Part shown: positions 40,502 through 48,307 of the stretch, piece after piece
How the letters are laid out: each line of letters starts with the position of its first letter
Position numbering within the stretch: the first letter of the stretch is position 1
From: Niabella sp.
GTDB taxonomy: Bacteria > Bacteroidota > Bacteroidia > Chitinophagales > Chitinophagaceae
Direction of reading: 5' to 3'
Length of the DNA: 64,000 bases
NCBI GenBank assembly: GCA_017744715.1
Contig: JAGIAT010000014.1
Coordinates: forward strand, 1-64,000
Position numbers and translations under genes: made by a program
The notes under the pieces: generated by a model
The model's database searches: none
What the model saw: only the letters and a program-made list of their open reading frames with translations
What the model was told of the DNA's origin: nothing

Positions 40502-42238
40502 ATGAAAAAAACGTACGCACTATTCTTCCTCTTAAGCATGTGTTGCGCAGGCGTGCTTCCGGCGCAGATTACTCCCACAAATGATCATATCCTTTACGTC
40601 AATAAAGCAGTATCCGGCGGAAATGGTAACGGCTCTTCATGGGCTAATGCCATTCCGGAACTTGCGGATGCACTCAAATGGGCAAGAGCACAGTATGATG
40701 CCAATAACAACTGGCTTGCGGGCGATTCATTACGGATATATATTGCCGAAGGAACCTATAAGCCTTTGTATGACGCCGATAACGGCCGTTACCAGAATGA
40801 CGGGGGCCGGGACAATGCCTTTGTAATAATAAATCGGGTACATTTGTATGGCGGATTTCCATCTACCGGAAACCCCGGTATGGGCCAGCGCAACTGGAAA
40901 ACGCATATTACCACATTGAGCGGTGATATCGGTATCCCAAACGACCCCTCGGATAATGTTTATCATGTGCTCATCAGTATGGGGAGTGGTAACGTGCACC
41001 TGGATGGGTTAAAAATAACCGGCGGCAATGCCAATGCCACCCATCAGACACCTGGGGTACGTATACCAGGGAATGATATCACCTACATCAGAAATACGGG
41101 GGCCGGCTCGCTTTTATCGGGCAATCATTCTTTACGGCTCAGCAATATGGAGATCAGCGGAAATACGGCAGCGTATGCTGGAGCGGGGTATATTTTTGGA
41201 GCCCCGGTATTCTTTAATATTACAGTTCGCAACAACGTAGCCACCGAAAGAGGGGGCGGGCTTTTTTTTACAGATCCCCGTGTTAATCCGATAGTTCTCA
41301 ATGCACTTTTTACCGGGAATACGGCAAAAAACGGGGCGGCTATTTACAACCGGGCAGATTCGCTGATACTGGTCAATACAACCATCGCGGATAATGTAGC
41401 CACATTGGCGGGTAGTGGTGTCTTTAGTGATGTGTCGGATCCCGGCATGGGGGACCCCTTCAGGAACCCTGTATTGATCAATAGCATTCTCTGGAACCAG
41501 CAACCCGGTGCTATTAGCATGATCCAAAACGCAGGAGGCATTCCTATGAAAGTTACGCATAGTATTGTACAGGGCGCTGCGCCGCCGTCCGGCACAGGCA
41601 ACTCCAATGCAAACCCGCTTTTTACCAATGCAGGTAGCGGTAACTATACATTAATGAACGGCAGCCCTGCCATTAATACTGGCAGCAACCAACTATGGAA
41701 TGCCAGTAATATCGGGGAAACGGCGCTCGACCTTGCGGGTGCAGCGCGCCTGGTAGGCAATGCCATTGATATGGGCGCCTTTGAATCCCAAACTGCTCTT
41801 CCGGTATCATTTGGCAGCTTCCGCGCAACACTTAAAAACGAGCAGCTGGTATTTCATTGGAGTACAGAAACGGAAACCAATAATGATCATTTTTTAGTAC
41901 AGGTTTCTGCTGATGGAGCAAACTGGAAGACCGTGCAAACCGTCCAAAGCAAAGCGATGGCCGGCAACAGCCATGCAGCATTGGAATATGCGGTTGCGAT
42001 ACCATTGGCCACACTCGGCCTAAGCGCCGGGTTCCTGCTGCTGGGCGTTGTTGCATCCAACTGTCGCAGGCGGGCACTGGCAGTGGCCGCATTCCTGGTT
42101 TGCTTCCTAATATTTGCCTGCAGGAAAAATGATAGGATTGAAAGTGCTGAAACCGGCACATTGTACGCACGCCTGGTGCAGGTAGATAAAGACGGTACAG
42201 AACGTGTGTCAAAAATTATCCAGGTAGTACAGGAATAA
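40502..42238 (+). CDS. Secreted right-handed beta-helix surface protein with C-terminal membrane insert
   Basis: 578 residues with a signal peptide (FFLLSMCCAGVLPAQ). Residues ~25-430 are a parallel beta-helix: ILYVNKAVSGGNGNGSSWANAIPELADAL, then VHLDGLKITGGNANA, NITVRNNVATERGGGLFF, LFTGNTAKNGAAIYN. It ends in the choice-of-anchor Q-like SPAINTGSN...DLAGAARLVGNAIDMGAFE. Next comes a beta-sandwich start (FHWSTETETNNDHFLVQVSADG), but before its last strands (LVQVDKDGTERVSKIIQV) about 50 residues form two hydrophobic helices (~501-519, ~525-540). Probably an adhesin or polysaccharide-binding protein; no catalytic residues recognised. Confidence 0.8.
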   Translation: MKKTYALFFLLSMCCAGVLPAQITPTNDHILYVNKAVSGGNGNGSSWANAIPELADALKWARAQYDANNNWLAGDSLRIYIAEGTYKPLYDADNGRYQNDGGRDNAFVIINRVHLYGGFPSTGNPGMGQRNWKTHITTLSGDIGIPNDPSDNVYHVLISMGSGNVHLDGLKITGGNANATHQTPGVRIPGNDITYIRNTGAGSLLSGNHSLRLSNMEISGNTAAYAGAGYIFGAPVFFNITVRNNVATERGGGLFFTDPRVNPIVLNALFTGNTAKNGAAIYNRADSLILVNTTIADNVATLAGSGVFSDVSDPGMGDPFRNPVLINSILWNQQPGAISMIQNAGGIPMKVTHSIVQGAAPPSGTGNSNANPLFTNAGSGNYTLMNGSPAINTGSNQLWNASNIGETALDLAGAARLVGNAIDMGAFESQTALPVSFGSFRATLKNEQLVFHWSTETETNNDHFLVQVSADGANWKTVQTVQSKAMAGNSHAALEYAVAIPLATLGLSAGFLLLGVVASNCRRRALAVAAFLVCFLIFACRKNDRIESAETGTLYARLVQVDKDGTERVSKIIQVVQE

Positions 42239-42301
42239 ACTCCGTGTTTATTGCTTACTCATTTTAAATAGGACGGGTTCCTGATTGACACTGATCATTA
42301 C

Positions 42302-42338
42302 TCGGCATGTTGTATTCCCGCATGCCGGGTTTTTATTT
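42302..42338 (+). terminator. Terminator of beta-helix protein gene
   Basis: Stem CGGCATG / CATGCCG with an 11-base loop followed by GGTTTTTATTTT, about 65 bases after the stop codon. Confidence 0.8.
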
Positions 42339-42436
42339 TAACCCGGCGTCTGGAAAGCTAAATACCGTTTGGTGTTGGCCCTTTTATAAAAACAAGCGCC
42401 ATTCATGACTTGGGTACCAGGAATAAGCGCAAAGTA

Positions 42437-42520
42437 CCCGGTGGCTAAATACTATTGCGTTCTTCGCGAAACCCTGGCGTTCTTTGCGTTTAAAAAACAA
42501 CCTAAAAGGAGTGTACACCA
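42437..42520. repeat. Solitary copy of the 185-bp array unit
   Basis: GTGGCTAAATACTATTGCG, TTCGCGAAACCCTGGCG, TTCTTTGCGTTTAAAA and AGGAGTGTACACCAGG match the order of the same words in the 37988-38685 array, about 4 kb away. Diverged and truncated at both ends. Confidence 0.8.
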
Positions 42521-42589
42521 GGAATGGCAGGGAGAGGATCATTTTATATATTTAACATAATATAAATTATAGGAAACAAATAATTGCTG

Positions 42590-42597
42590 TATCTTTG
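42590..42597 (+). promoter_or_regulatory. -7 promoter element of candidate small RNA
   Basis: TATCTTTG, exact TAnnTTTG match followed by CAG, in an AT-rich stretch. No good -33 TTG is seen. Transcription would begin near 42602-42604. Confidence 0.5.
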
Positions 42598-42600
42598 CAG

Positions 42601-42716
42601 ACGCATGTATAAAACACGTGGCCGGTTTGCCGGCCGGATACTTATGCCTGCATTAGTTAGGGTTTACATTTAAAAACGACAGCGCTGTATTTCCATATGG
42701 CGCTGATTTATTTTTT
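42601..42716 (+). ncRNA. Candidate structured small RNA (~115 nt)
   Basis: There is no ORF. The 5' part folds as an outer stem GCATGTAT / ATAC-TT-ATGC enclosing a perfect hairpin GGCCGG-TTTG-CCGGCC (42620-42635). The 3' part is an 11-bp stem (42680-42690 with 42695-42705, outer pairs CAGCGC / GCGCTG) with a TTCC tetraloop, followed by ATTTATTTTTT: an intrinsic terminator. With the TATCTTTG element just upstream this is a complete transcription unit. It could be a 6S-type or another regulatory RNA; no Rfam family is recognised by eye. Confidence 0.55.
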
Positions 42717-43387
42717 AATTTGTGTGCGTGAAATGCTGTGAACGAAATTTTACGGATTGCGTTCTTTTAAAAAAAATCACAACTCTGCGAATAGATTGTT
42801 TGCGATTTTTTTTTTTGACGTTTACAAAGAAATATTTCACAATAGCGTAGCCATATACAATTCGTGAAAAATTTTGAATAAATCCAGTTCCTGACCAACA
42901 GTCGTTTGAATAGCTATCTTACACGCAAAATCCCGGAGATTCGTTTCGCACAGCGCCTCCATAGCCGCTGCCGCCAGAATTGATCCTGCATTTTACTGAA
43001 TTATTGATCATTGTGTTTTTTTATCTGTCCTTTTACTTCCAGCAATACGAATCAACAGCGGGCAACCAAGGACAGCGCATGGTCCGCATTTTGGCTGACC
43101 ATGCACATGAACAACTGGCCCCATAAGCGGCCTGTCGGCCTTATTTAAAGTATAGGCTGAAGCGTCCGCACTCTGTCTTTAAAAATTATATAATGCACTG
43201 ATATCCTTTTATGAATGCAGGGAAAAGAAAATTAAATATTACAAAAAAATGGGCGCTTTCCGCGTGCTGATCACCGGAGCGCCTATTTTTTACTATTTAA
43301 CATAATGTAATACACTCCTGTTGTCAGCACTTATATTAAGATGTAAATACACACCATCATCGCCTGAAGAAAATCTATCCCATAAAA
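42717..43387. other. Gene-free stretch with a second possible transcript
   Basis: 671 bp, AT-rich. It contains a perfect 8-bp inverted repeat GCATGGTC / GACCATGC (43077-43104), a short GGCC-TGTC-GGCC hairpin (43129-43140), and a terminator at 43252-43292. This implies something is transcribed here, but no protein-coding frame with a plausible start is seen. Poly-T runs near 42805 and 43015 were noted without clear stems. Confidence 0.4.
43252..43292 (+). terminator. Orphan intrinsic terminator
   Basis: GGCGCT(TT)CCG pairs with CGGAGCGCC around a 12-base loop, followed by TATTTTTT. No gene ends just upstream, so it may end an unannotated RNA. Confidence 0.7.
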
Positions 43388-44275
43388 ATGATGCATTGCC
43401 CGTTTTTAAGTTATCTTGTACGATATAAAAGGAATCAATTGACAGTATATTTTCCGTTCCAAAGCAAGCTGAAGCTGCGCTATATTTTATTGGCCTGCAT
43501 GGGATTGTTTATGACCGCCAACGTGGTGCTGGATTATATATTTACCCGGTTTCAAAACAGTGCCTTCTATTTTTCGGAATCGCTGCTCTTCAGTTCCTAC
43601 TGGGTGTTGTTTCTTCCGTTGCCGGCATTGGCGTTAAAGCTAATGCGGAAAACAGATAAGGCTACATCCAGGCTGCTGCTTGCCAGCGCAGCAACTGTAG
43701 TGCATTTGCTGCTATATCCCGCGTTGATCTGGGTGCTTTCAAAAGCATTTTATACACATACGTTTGATTATGGGCAGACCTTTCATTTCGGTTTATCGGC
43801 TTATTTCATAAAAACCGTGCTCATTTATGGGTTCTTATGGGCCGCTTATCCGCTTGTGGATCGAAAAAATCAACCGGCATTGAGATCAGGAGCAGCGACA
43901 GAAAAAACCGGGGGAAGCTATTTCATCGATTCCATTTTAATTATCAACAGCAATAACACAAAATCGGTACTGGCAGTAAAGGACGTCTTTTATTTTTCGG
44001 CCAACCCTCCTTACGTGAACATTTATCATCGTTCCAAAAAATACCTGCATACCGGCACCCTGAAGTCTTTGGAAACCCAATTGGATGGTCGCCAGTTTGT
44101 ACGCATTCACAAATCGCATATTGTCAATATCCATCAAATTGCATCCATGCAATCGCGGCAAAACGGAGATTACGATATTACACTCCGGAACCATACGGTT
44201 TTGCGCGTGAGCCGCAATTATGCCAAGCAGTTCAAACTCCGGTTTTCAGCATATCATCAGCTTACCCCAAAATAA
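43388..44275 (+). CDS. Membrane-anchored LytTR transcriptional regulator
   Basis: 295 residues. Four predicted membrane helices (about 30-160: LLACMGLFMTANVVL, YWVLFLPLPALAL, LASAATVVHLLLYPALIWVL, VLIYGFLWAAYPL), then a C-terminal LytTR DNA-binding domain (about 195-290: VLAVKDVFYFSANPPYVNIY, GTLKSLETQL, FVRIHKSHIVNI, LRNHTVLRVSRNYAKQFK). No receiver domain, so the membrane part may sense the signal directly. Target unknown; the next gene, 70 bases on, is a candidate. Confidence 0.9.
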   Translation: MMHCPFLSYLVRYKRNQLTVYFPFQSKLKLRYILLACMGLFMTANVVLDYIFTRFQNSAFYFSESLLFSSYWVLFLPLPALALKLMRKTDKATSRLLLASAATVVHLLLYPALIWVLSKAFYTHTFDYGQTFHFGLSAYFIKTVLIYGFLWAAYPLVDRKNQPALRSGAATEKTGGSYFIDSILIINSNNTKSVLAVKDVFYFSANPPYVNIYHRSKKYLHTGTLKSLETQLDGRQFVRIHKSHIVNIHQIASMQSRQNGDYDITLRNHTVLRVSRNYAKQFKLRFSAYHQLTPK

Positions 44276-44345
44276 ACTCCGCTTGGCCTATTTTAGTTGA
44301 AAATCAGCCGTTCCCATCGCCATTTTTGCGAAAAAAGATTGGACG

Positions 44346-45545
44346 ATGAAAAAATGGATGACTGCTAAACTCACGCTGCTGTGCCTGGTGTTTGCAAGTT
44401 GTAACGGGCAAATCAACGAAAAATCGCACAACGCGGCGAACCCGGCCGTTGGCGGTGGTTGCGACGGCTGCGAACTGATGTATATCGGGATGCCCAAAGA
44501 GCTGCATGCCGTTGATACCAGTCCCGGCTGGAACGAAAAAGGGCAAAAGCTGCTGGTTACCGGAACTGTTTTTCAATTGGACGGAAAAACACCCGCCCCG
44601 AACGTGATCATTTATTACTGGCAAACCGACAACAACGGGTATTATACGCCGGCACCAGGAATGGATCAACGGGTAAAGCGCCACGGCCATATCCGCGGCT
44701 GGGTGCAAACCGGTGATGATGGGAAATATGCCATCCGGACTACCCGCCCCGCACACTACCCCAAGGACGTTTTGCCGGCACATATACATTTGTCCATTAG
44801 GGAGCCGGATGTTTCCAACGAATATTACACCGATGAGATCAATTTTGACGATGACCCATTACTGATCCCCCATTTCAAAAAATACCCGCAGGAAAACCGT
44901 GGCGGAAGCGGTATTGTACGCGTGCTGCTTAAAGACAGCCTGCAGGTTGCCGGGCACGACATCATCCTGGGGCTGAACATTCCCAACTACCCGAGGAAAA
45001 TAACGGATAAAATGCAGTCTGGTTTGAGCATTGGCGAAGACCAGCCTTCCTTTACACCCTTTCACGCATATGGGCCCGACAAGGGTACGCAAACCTGCCC
45101 GGTTTGTAAATATGGGCGCTACCACGGTATTGTTTATTTTGTGGGAAATCATCCTGATTGGATGGCCATAAGAAACTGGCTGCAGTTTTTGGAACAGGAA
45201 AGCGAAAAACGTCAAAAATACCTGAAAGTCTACTTTGTATATGGCAACAGCAAACGCTATAATAAACCGGAACGGCAACTGCAATTGGAAAAACTGGGAC
45301 ATGCACTGAAGATCAAACACACAGCGCTGACCTTTGTACCATCCTTTTACGACAAGAAGACCGAGATCCATTTAAATAAAATAAACCCCGACGCTGCAAA
45401 CACATTCATCATTTATAAACACCGGCGCATTGTAGACAAATACATTGATCTGGCCCCTACTCCCGAAAATTTCAGAACGCTTTCCAATGCCCTGGATAGG
45501 ACACAGGGCGATTTTTTTGGCCTGGCTGAACCGATGCACAATTAG
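44346..45545 (+). CDS. Lipoprotein fusing an intradiol-dioxygenase-like domain to a thioredoxin-like domain
   Basis: 399 residues. Lipobox VFASC. N-terminal part (~60-220) has the protocatechuate/intradiol dioxygenase beta-sandwich: KLLVTGTVFQLDGKTPAPNVIIYYWQTDNNGYY, KRHGHIRGWVQTGDDGKYAI, PAHIHLSI. Tyr and His candidates for iron ligands are present, as in secreted family members. The C-terminal ~150 residues (~235-399) look thioredoxin/peroxiredoxin-like with a Cys251-Pro-Val-Cys254 pair in TQTCPVCKYG, followed by GIVYFVGNHPD and AANTFIIYKHRRIVDKYIDL. Surface-exposed oxygenase or redox partner is inference. Confidence 0.8.
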   Translation: MKKWMTAKLTLLCLVFASCNGQINEKSHNAANPAVGGGCDGCELMYIGMPKELHAVDTSPGWNEKGQKLLVTGTVFQLDGKTPAPNVIIYYWQTDNNGYYTPAPGMDQRVKRHGHIRGWVQTGDDGKYAIRTTRPAHYPKDVLPAHIHLSIREPDVSNEYYTDEINFDDDPLLIPHFKKYPQENRGGSGIVRVLLKDSLQVAGHDIILGLNIPNYPRKITDKMQSGLSIGEDQPSFTPFHAYGPDKGTQTCPVCKYGRYHGIVYFVGNHPDWMAIRNWLQFLEQESEKRQKYLKVYFVYGNSKRYNKPERQLQLEKLGHALKIKHTALTFVPSFYDKKTEIHLNKINPDAANTFIIYKHRRIVDKYIDLAPTPENFRTLSNALDRTQGDFFGLAEPMHN

Positions 45546-45797
45546 AAAAGACAAGATGTAACGGACAACCATAAAGGCACAGGTTTTATTAGATCAACAA
45601 CCGATGCAATAAGAGTACTTTGTTTCGTTCTCTACTATAAATTTAAGCGCCCGCGGTAGAAAAAGCAGATAATCCCCGCACGGGCATCTGCATATTGAAT
45701 ACGTTTAATGAAGGCGGCGGGCTGTTTTAAAACAGTGTATTGCCATCCAGCCATTTTGGTTAAGCCGGCGAAATAGTTAAAGCTTTAACGGAGCCTT

Positions 45798-46361
45798 TCA
45801 TTTCAATGCCTTCAGTGCCCTGTTTAAACTCCGGATAGTAACCCCCAGGTAAGCCGCCATATCTTCCTTTGAAATTTCAATGCCCTGCTGTTTTTGCAAA
45901 GCCAGGAGCCGGGAAAGCGAATGTTCAATGGTATAAAGCTGCTGATAGGATGCCCGGCTGGAAGTGTGTACAATGCGCTGCGCAAAAACATCCAGCAACA
46001 GGTTATTGAGTGTAAGATCTTTTTTGATAAGCGCGGAAAAATAAGGCAGGGAAAGTGCATACACATCTACTGTAGTGATTGCTTCAATGGTGCACAGGCA
46101 GGGCGTACCACGAATACTTTCGATTTCCCCTATGACCTCTCCCCTGCCCAGGAACTCTACGATATAATCCTTATCATTCTCCTCTGTAAAAAAGCACTTG
46201 GCAATACCTTCCCTGATGAACATTACCCTGGATACGTTGCCGTGTTGCGTCAGCAGTTTTTTACCACCGGTAAAGGTCTTTTGGATGATATCCTCTTTAC
46301 GTGGCTGAGCTTCGTACAGGTGCTGTATGTAGGCCAAAAAGGACTGGTTGGTACGTAACAT
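45798..46361 (-). CDS. Crp/Fnr-family transcriptional regulator
   Basis: 187 residues from ATG 46361, chosen over the ATG at 46376 because GGAG lies five bases before it. cNMP-binding-like domain (GGKKLLTQHGNVSRVMFIREGIAKCFF, GEVIGEIESIRG) and C-terminal HTH (SKEDMAAYLGVTIRSLNRALKAL). Ligand unknown. A small GGACA-AA-TGTCC palindrome (46371-46382) lies in the short gap to the divergent HAD gene and may be its own operator. Confidence 0.88.
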   Translation of the reverse strand: MLRTNQSFLAYIQHLYEAQPRKEDIIQKTFTGGKKLLTQHGNVSRVMFIREGIAKCFFTEENDKDYIVEFLGRGEVIGEIESIRGTPCLCTIEAITTVDVYALSLPYFSALIKKDLTLNNLLLDVFAQRIVHTSSRASYQQLYTIEHSLSRLLALQKQQGIEISKEDMAAYLGVTIRSLNRALKALK

Positions 46362-46436
46362 ATTGCTCCGGGACAAATGTCCTTGCCGGCCTCATGTACG
46401 GCAACGAAATTTGCTTTTTTTAAATACAAAAGTAAA

Positions 46437-47132
46437 ATGAATTCAGGAATTACCACCATCGCGTTTGATGCAGATGATACCTTATGGATAAACGAACCCT
46501 ACTTCCAGGAAGCTGAACAGCAATTTTGTATGCTGCTGGAAGATTATTTGCCCCGGCATGCGGTATCGCAGGAGCTGTTTAAAACCGAAATGCAAAACCT
46601 GCAGCTTTACGGCTATGGCGTAAAAGGATTTATACTTTGTATGATTGAAACCATCGGCAGGGTATCTGAAGGAACAGCGCCCCTGCAATTGGTAAACAAA
46701 GCCATTGCATTGGGGCAAGAATTGTTGCAGCAGCCTGTTGAACTGCTGCCCGGTGTTAAAGAAACCCTGGAATGCCTCAAAGGCCGGTACCGCCTGGTAA
46801 TGGCAACGAAGGGCGACCTGTTGGATCAGGAGCGAAAACTTAAGAAATCCGGCCTGGAACCGTTTTTTCACCACATCGAAATCATGAGCGACAAAAAACA
46901 GCAAGATTATGCAAAGCTGCTAAAACGCCTGGATTGCCGCCCCGAAAACTTCCTGATGCTGGGCAATTCCATCAAATCGGATGTGCTGCCGGTATTGGAG
47001 CTGGGCGGCTTTGCGGCACATATTCCCTATCATATTACCTGGATGCATGAGCAGCACGACCATACCCTGCAACATCCTCGATTTATGGAACTCAACACCA
47101 TTGGTGAAGTGCTGGCATGCCAGGATAAGTAG
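46437..47132 (+). CDS. HAD-family hydrolase
   Basis: 231 residues from ATG 46437. HAD motif I FDADDTLW, motif II VMATKGD, Lys of motif III in DLLDQERKLKKSG region and motif IV LMLGNSIKSDVLPVL. The C1 cap between motif I and II is helical. Small-molecule phosphatase of unknown substrate. Divergent from the Crp-like regulator with 75 bases between. Confidence 0.9.
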   Translation: MNSGITTIAFDADDTLWINEPYFQEAEQQFCMLLEDYLPRHAVSQELFKTEMQNLQLYGYGVKGFILCMIETIGRVSEGTAPLQLVNKAIALGQELLQQPVELLPGVKETLECLKGRYRLVMATKGDLLDQERKLKKSGLEPFFHHIEIMSDKKQQDYAKLLKRLDCRPENFLMLGNSIKSDVLPVLELGGFAAHIPYHITWMHEQHDHTLQHPRFMELNTIGEVLACQDK

Positions 47133-47187
47133 CAGCGGATAAAACATAGAACGCTTTATTAGTCATAGTCGATTTCGTTATTAAAAG

Positions 47188-48204
47188 TTATGACCCTTCA
47201 TAAAGCTTTGTCGCCATTGCTAAACGCTTTGCTATACGGCCAGCCAGTAAGCGCGGTGCCAGCACTTTAATGGTTTCTCCAAAGCTAATCAGCTCCCGTT
47301 CCAGTTCAAAGTTCAAAATCACATCGATCCGGATTACAATGTTGTCCTCATTTTCCTCCAGTAACTGTTGCGAATGGTGTAATGGCTTTGTTAATATATA
47401 CGGCGCATGAGCCTTATTTACCCGGATGATAACTTTATGAGCACGATCGTTGTGGTTTTTTGTTACACCAAGCAGATCGCTATAATAACGATCCCAATCG
47501 ACGCCGGTATACTCCAAAAAAGGTTCTCCCGGTATATCGGACAGTACAATAATCCGGTCCAGTGCAAGGTTTAATAGTTTGTTTGCCTGTTTACTCCAGC
47601 AAATAAGAAACCACCGGTTGCGGTACTCTTTTAGCAGATAGGGATAATATACGGTTGTTGCCGGTTGTAGTGCTTTAAATGACTGATAGGTGATAGCCAG
47701 TGCCTTTTTGTTCCGGATCGATTGATAAAGTGGCGTGATAAAATGCAGCCCTTTCAAAAGGGCGTTCGCCTCAAATTGAATATAACTGGCAGTTTGTCCT
47801 GCAGAACTATAAAGCCGGTCTTCCAGGCGGGCCACCACCTCTCCCATATCTTCAAGGTATTGAAAGGCGTTAAACTGTTTTAAAAGCTCAATCACGTCCT
47901 TTAGCCGGGTCATGTCCGCTTCGTTCATGGGTGCTTTTGTAATACTATAGTCCTCATCGGCATAATAATAGTATTTACGCTCAGCCACTTCAATGGGTGC
48001 GTTGTAGCCAAGCTTATCGCTGCGCATAATCTGGATATCACCCTGGATGGTTCTTTTACTAACCCCGTTTTCAACTCCCTCCAGATCATATAACTTCTCA
48101 GACACCGCATCGATCAGCGCCTCCAATGTCCATTTCCGCATTTTGTTGCGTAAACAGTCATCAATGATCTTGTAACGAATTAATGCCAGTTTATTGATCG
48201 CCAT
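47188..48204 (-). CDS. WYL-domain transcriptional regulator of the RNA-repair operon
   Basis: 338 residues from ATG 48204 (MAINKLALIRYKIID). N-terminal winged helix (about 1-70: LEALIDAVSEKLYDLEGV, VSKRTIQGDIQIMRS), then the WYL sensory domain (~135-230: ALAITYQSFKALQPATTVYYPYLLKEYRNRWFLICWSK) and WCX-like C-terminal extension (HKVIIRVNKAHAPYILTKPLHHSQQLLEENEDNIVIRIDVILNFELERELISFG). WYL regulators often bind nucleic-acid or nucleotide ligands. It is divergent from the Hen1 gene, separated by 103 bases with a perfect 9-bp-arm inverted repeat. Control of the adjacent operon and of itself is inference from layout. Confidence 0.9.
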   Translation of the reverse strand: MAINKLALIRYKIIDDCLRNKMRKWTLEALIDAVSEKLYDLEGVENGVSKRTIQGDIQIMRSDKLGYNAPIEVAERKYYYYADEDYSITKAPMNEADMTRLKDVIELLKQFNAFQYLEDMGEVVARLEDRLYSSAGQTASYIQFEANALLKGLHFITPLYQSIRNKKALAITYQSFKALQPATTVYYPYLLKEYRNRWFLICWSKQANKLLNLALDRIIVLSDIPGEPFLEYTGVDWDRYYSDLLGVTKNHNDRAHKVIIRVNKAHAPYILTKPLHHSQQLLEENEDNIVIRIDVILNFELERELISFGETIKVLAPRLLAGRIAKRLAMATKLYEGS

Positions 48205-48246
48205 AATTTTTTTAAACTTTTTCATAAAAATCGGAAAATATTTTTT

Positions 48247-48269
48247 ACTACGCAAATAGATTGCGTAGT
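48247..48269. promoter_or_regulatory. Operator candidate between WYL regulator and RNA-repair operon
   Basis: Perfect inverted repeat ACTACGCAA-ATAGA-TTGCGTAGT (9-bp arms, 5-base spacer). A -7-like CATCTTTG for the operon follows at 48278-48285, and on the minus strand TCTATTTG within the repeat is one mismatch from a -7 element for the WYL gene. Binding here could block both promoters. Confidence 0.7.
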
Positions 48270-48307
48270 GGCGCTGGCATCTTTGTTTCAACAAAATAAA
48301 AAGGGGT

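Noticed and set aside
46371-46382. FNR-type site GGACAAATGTCC
   Set aside because: Only 5-bp arms and unlike the TTGAT/ATCAA FNR consensus; mentioned only as a possible autoregulatory site.
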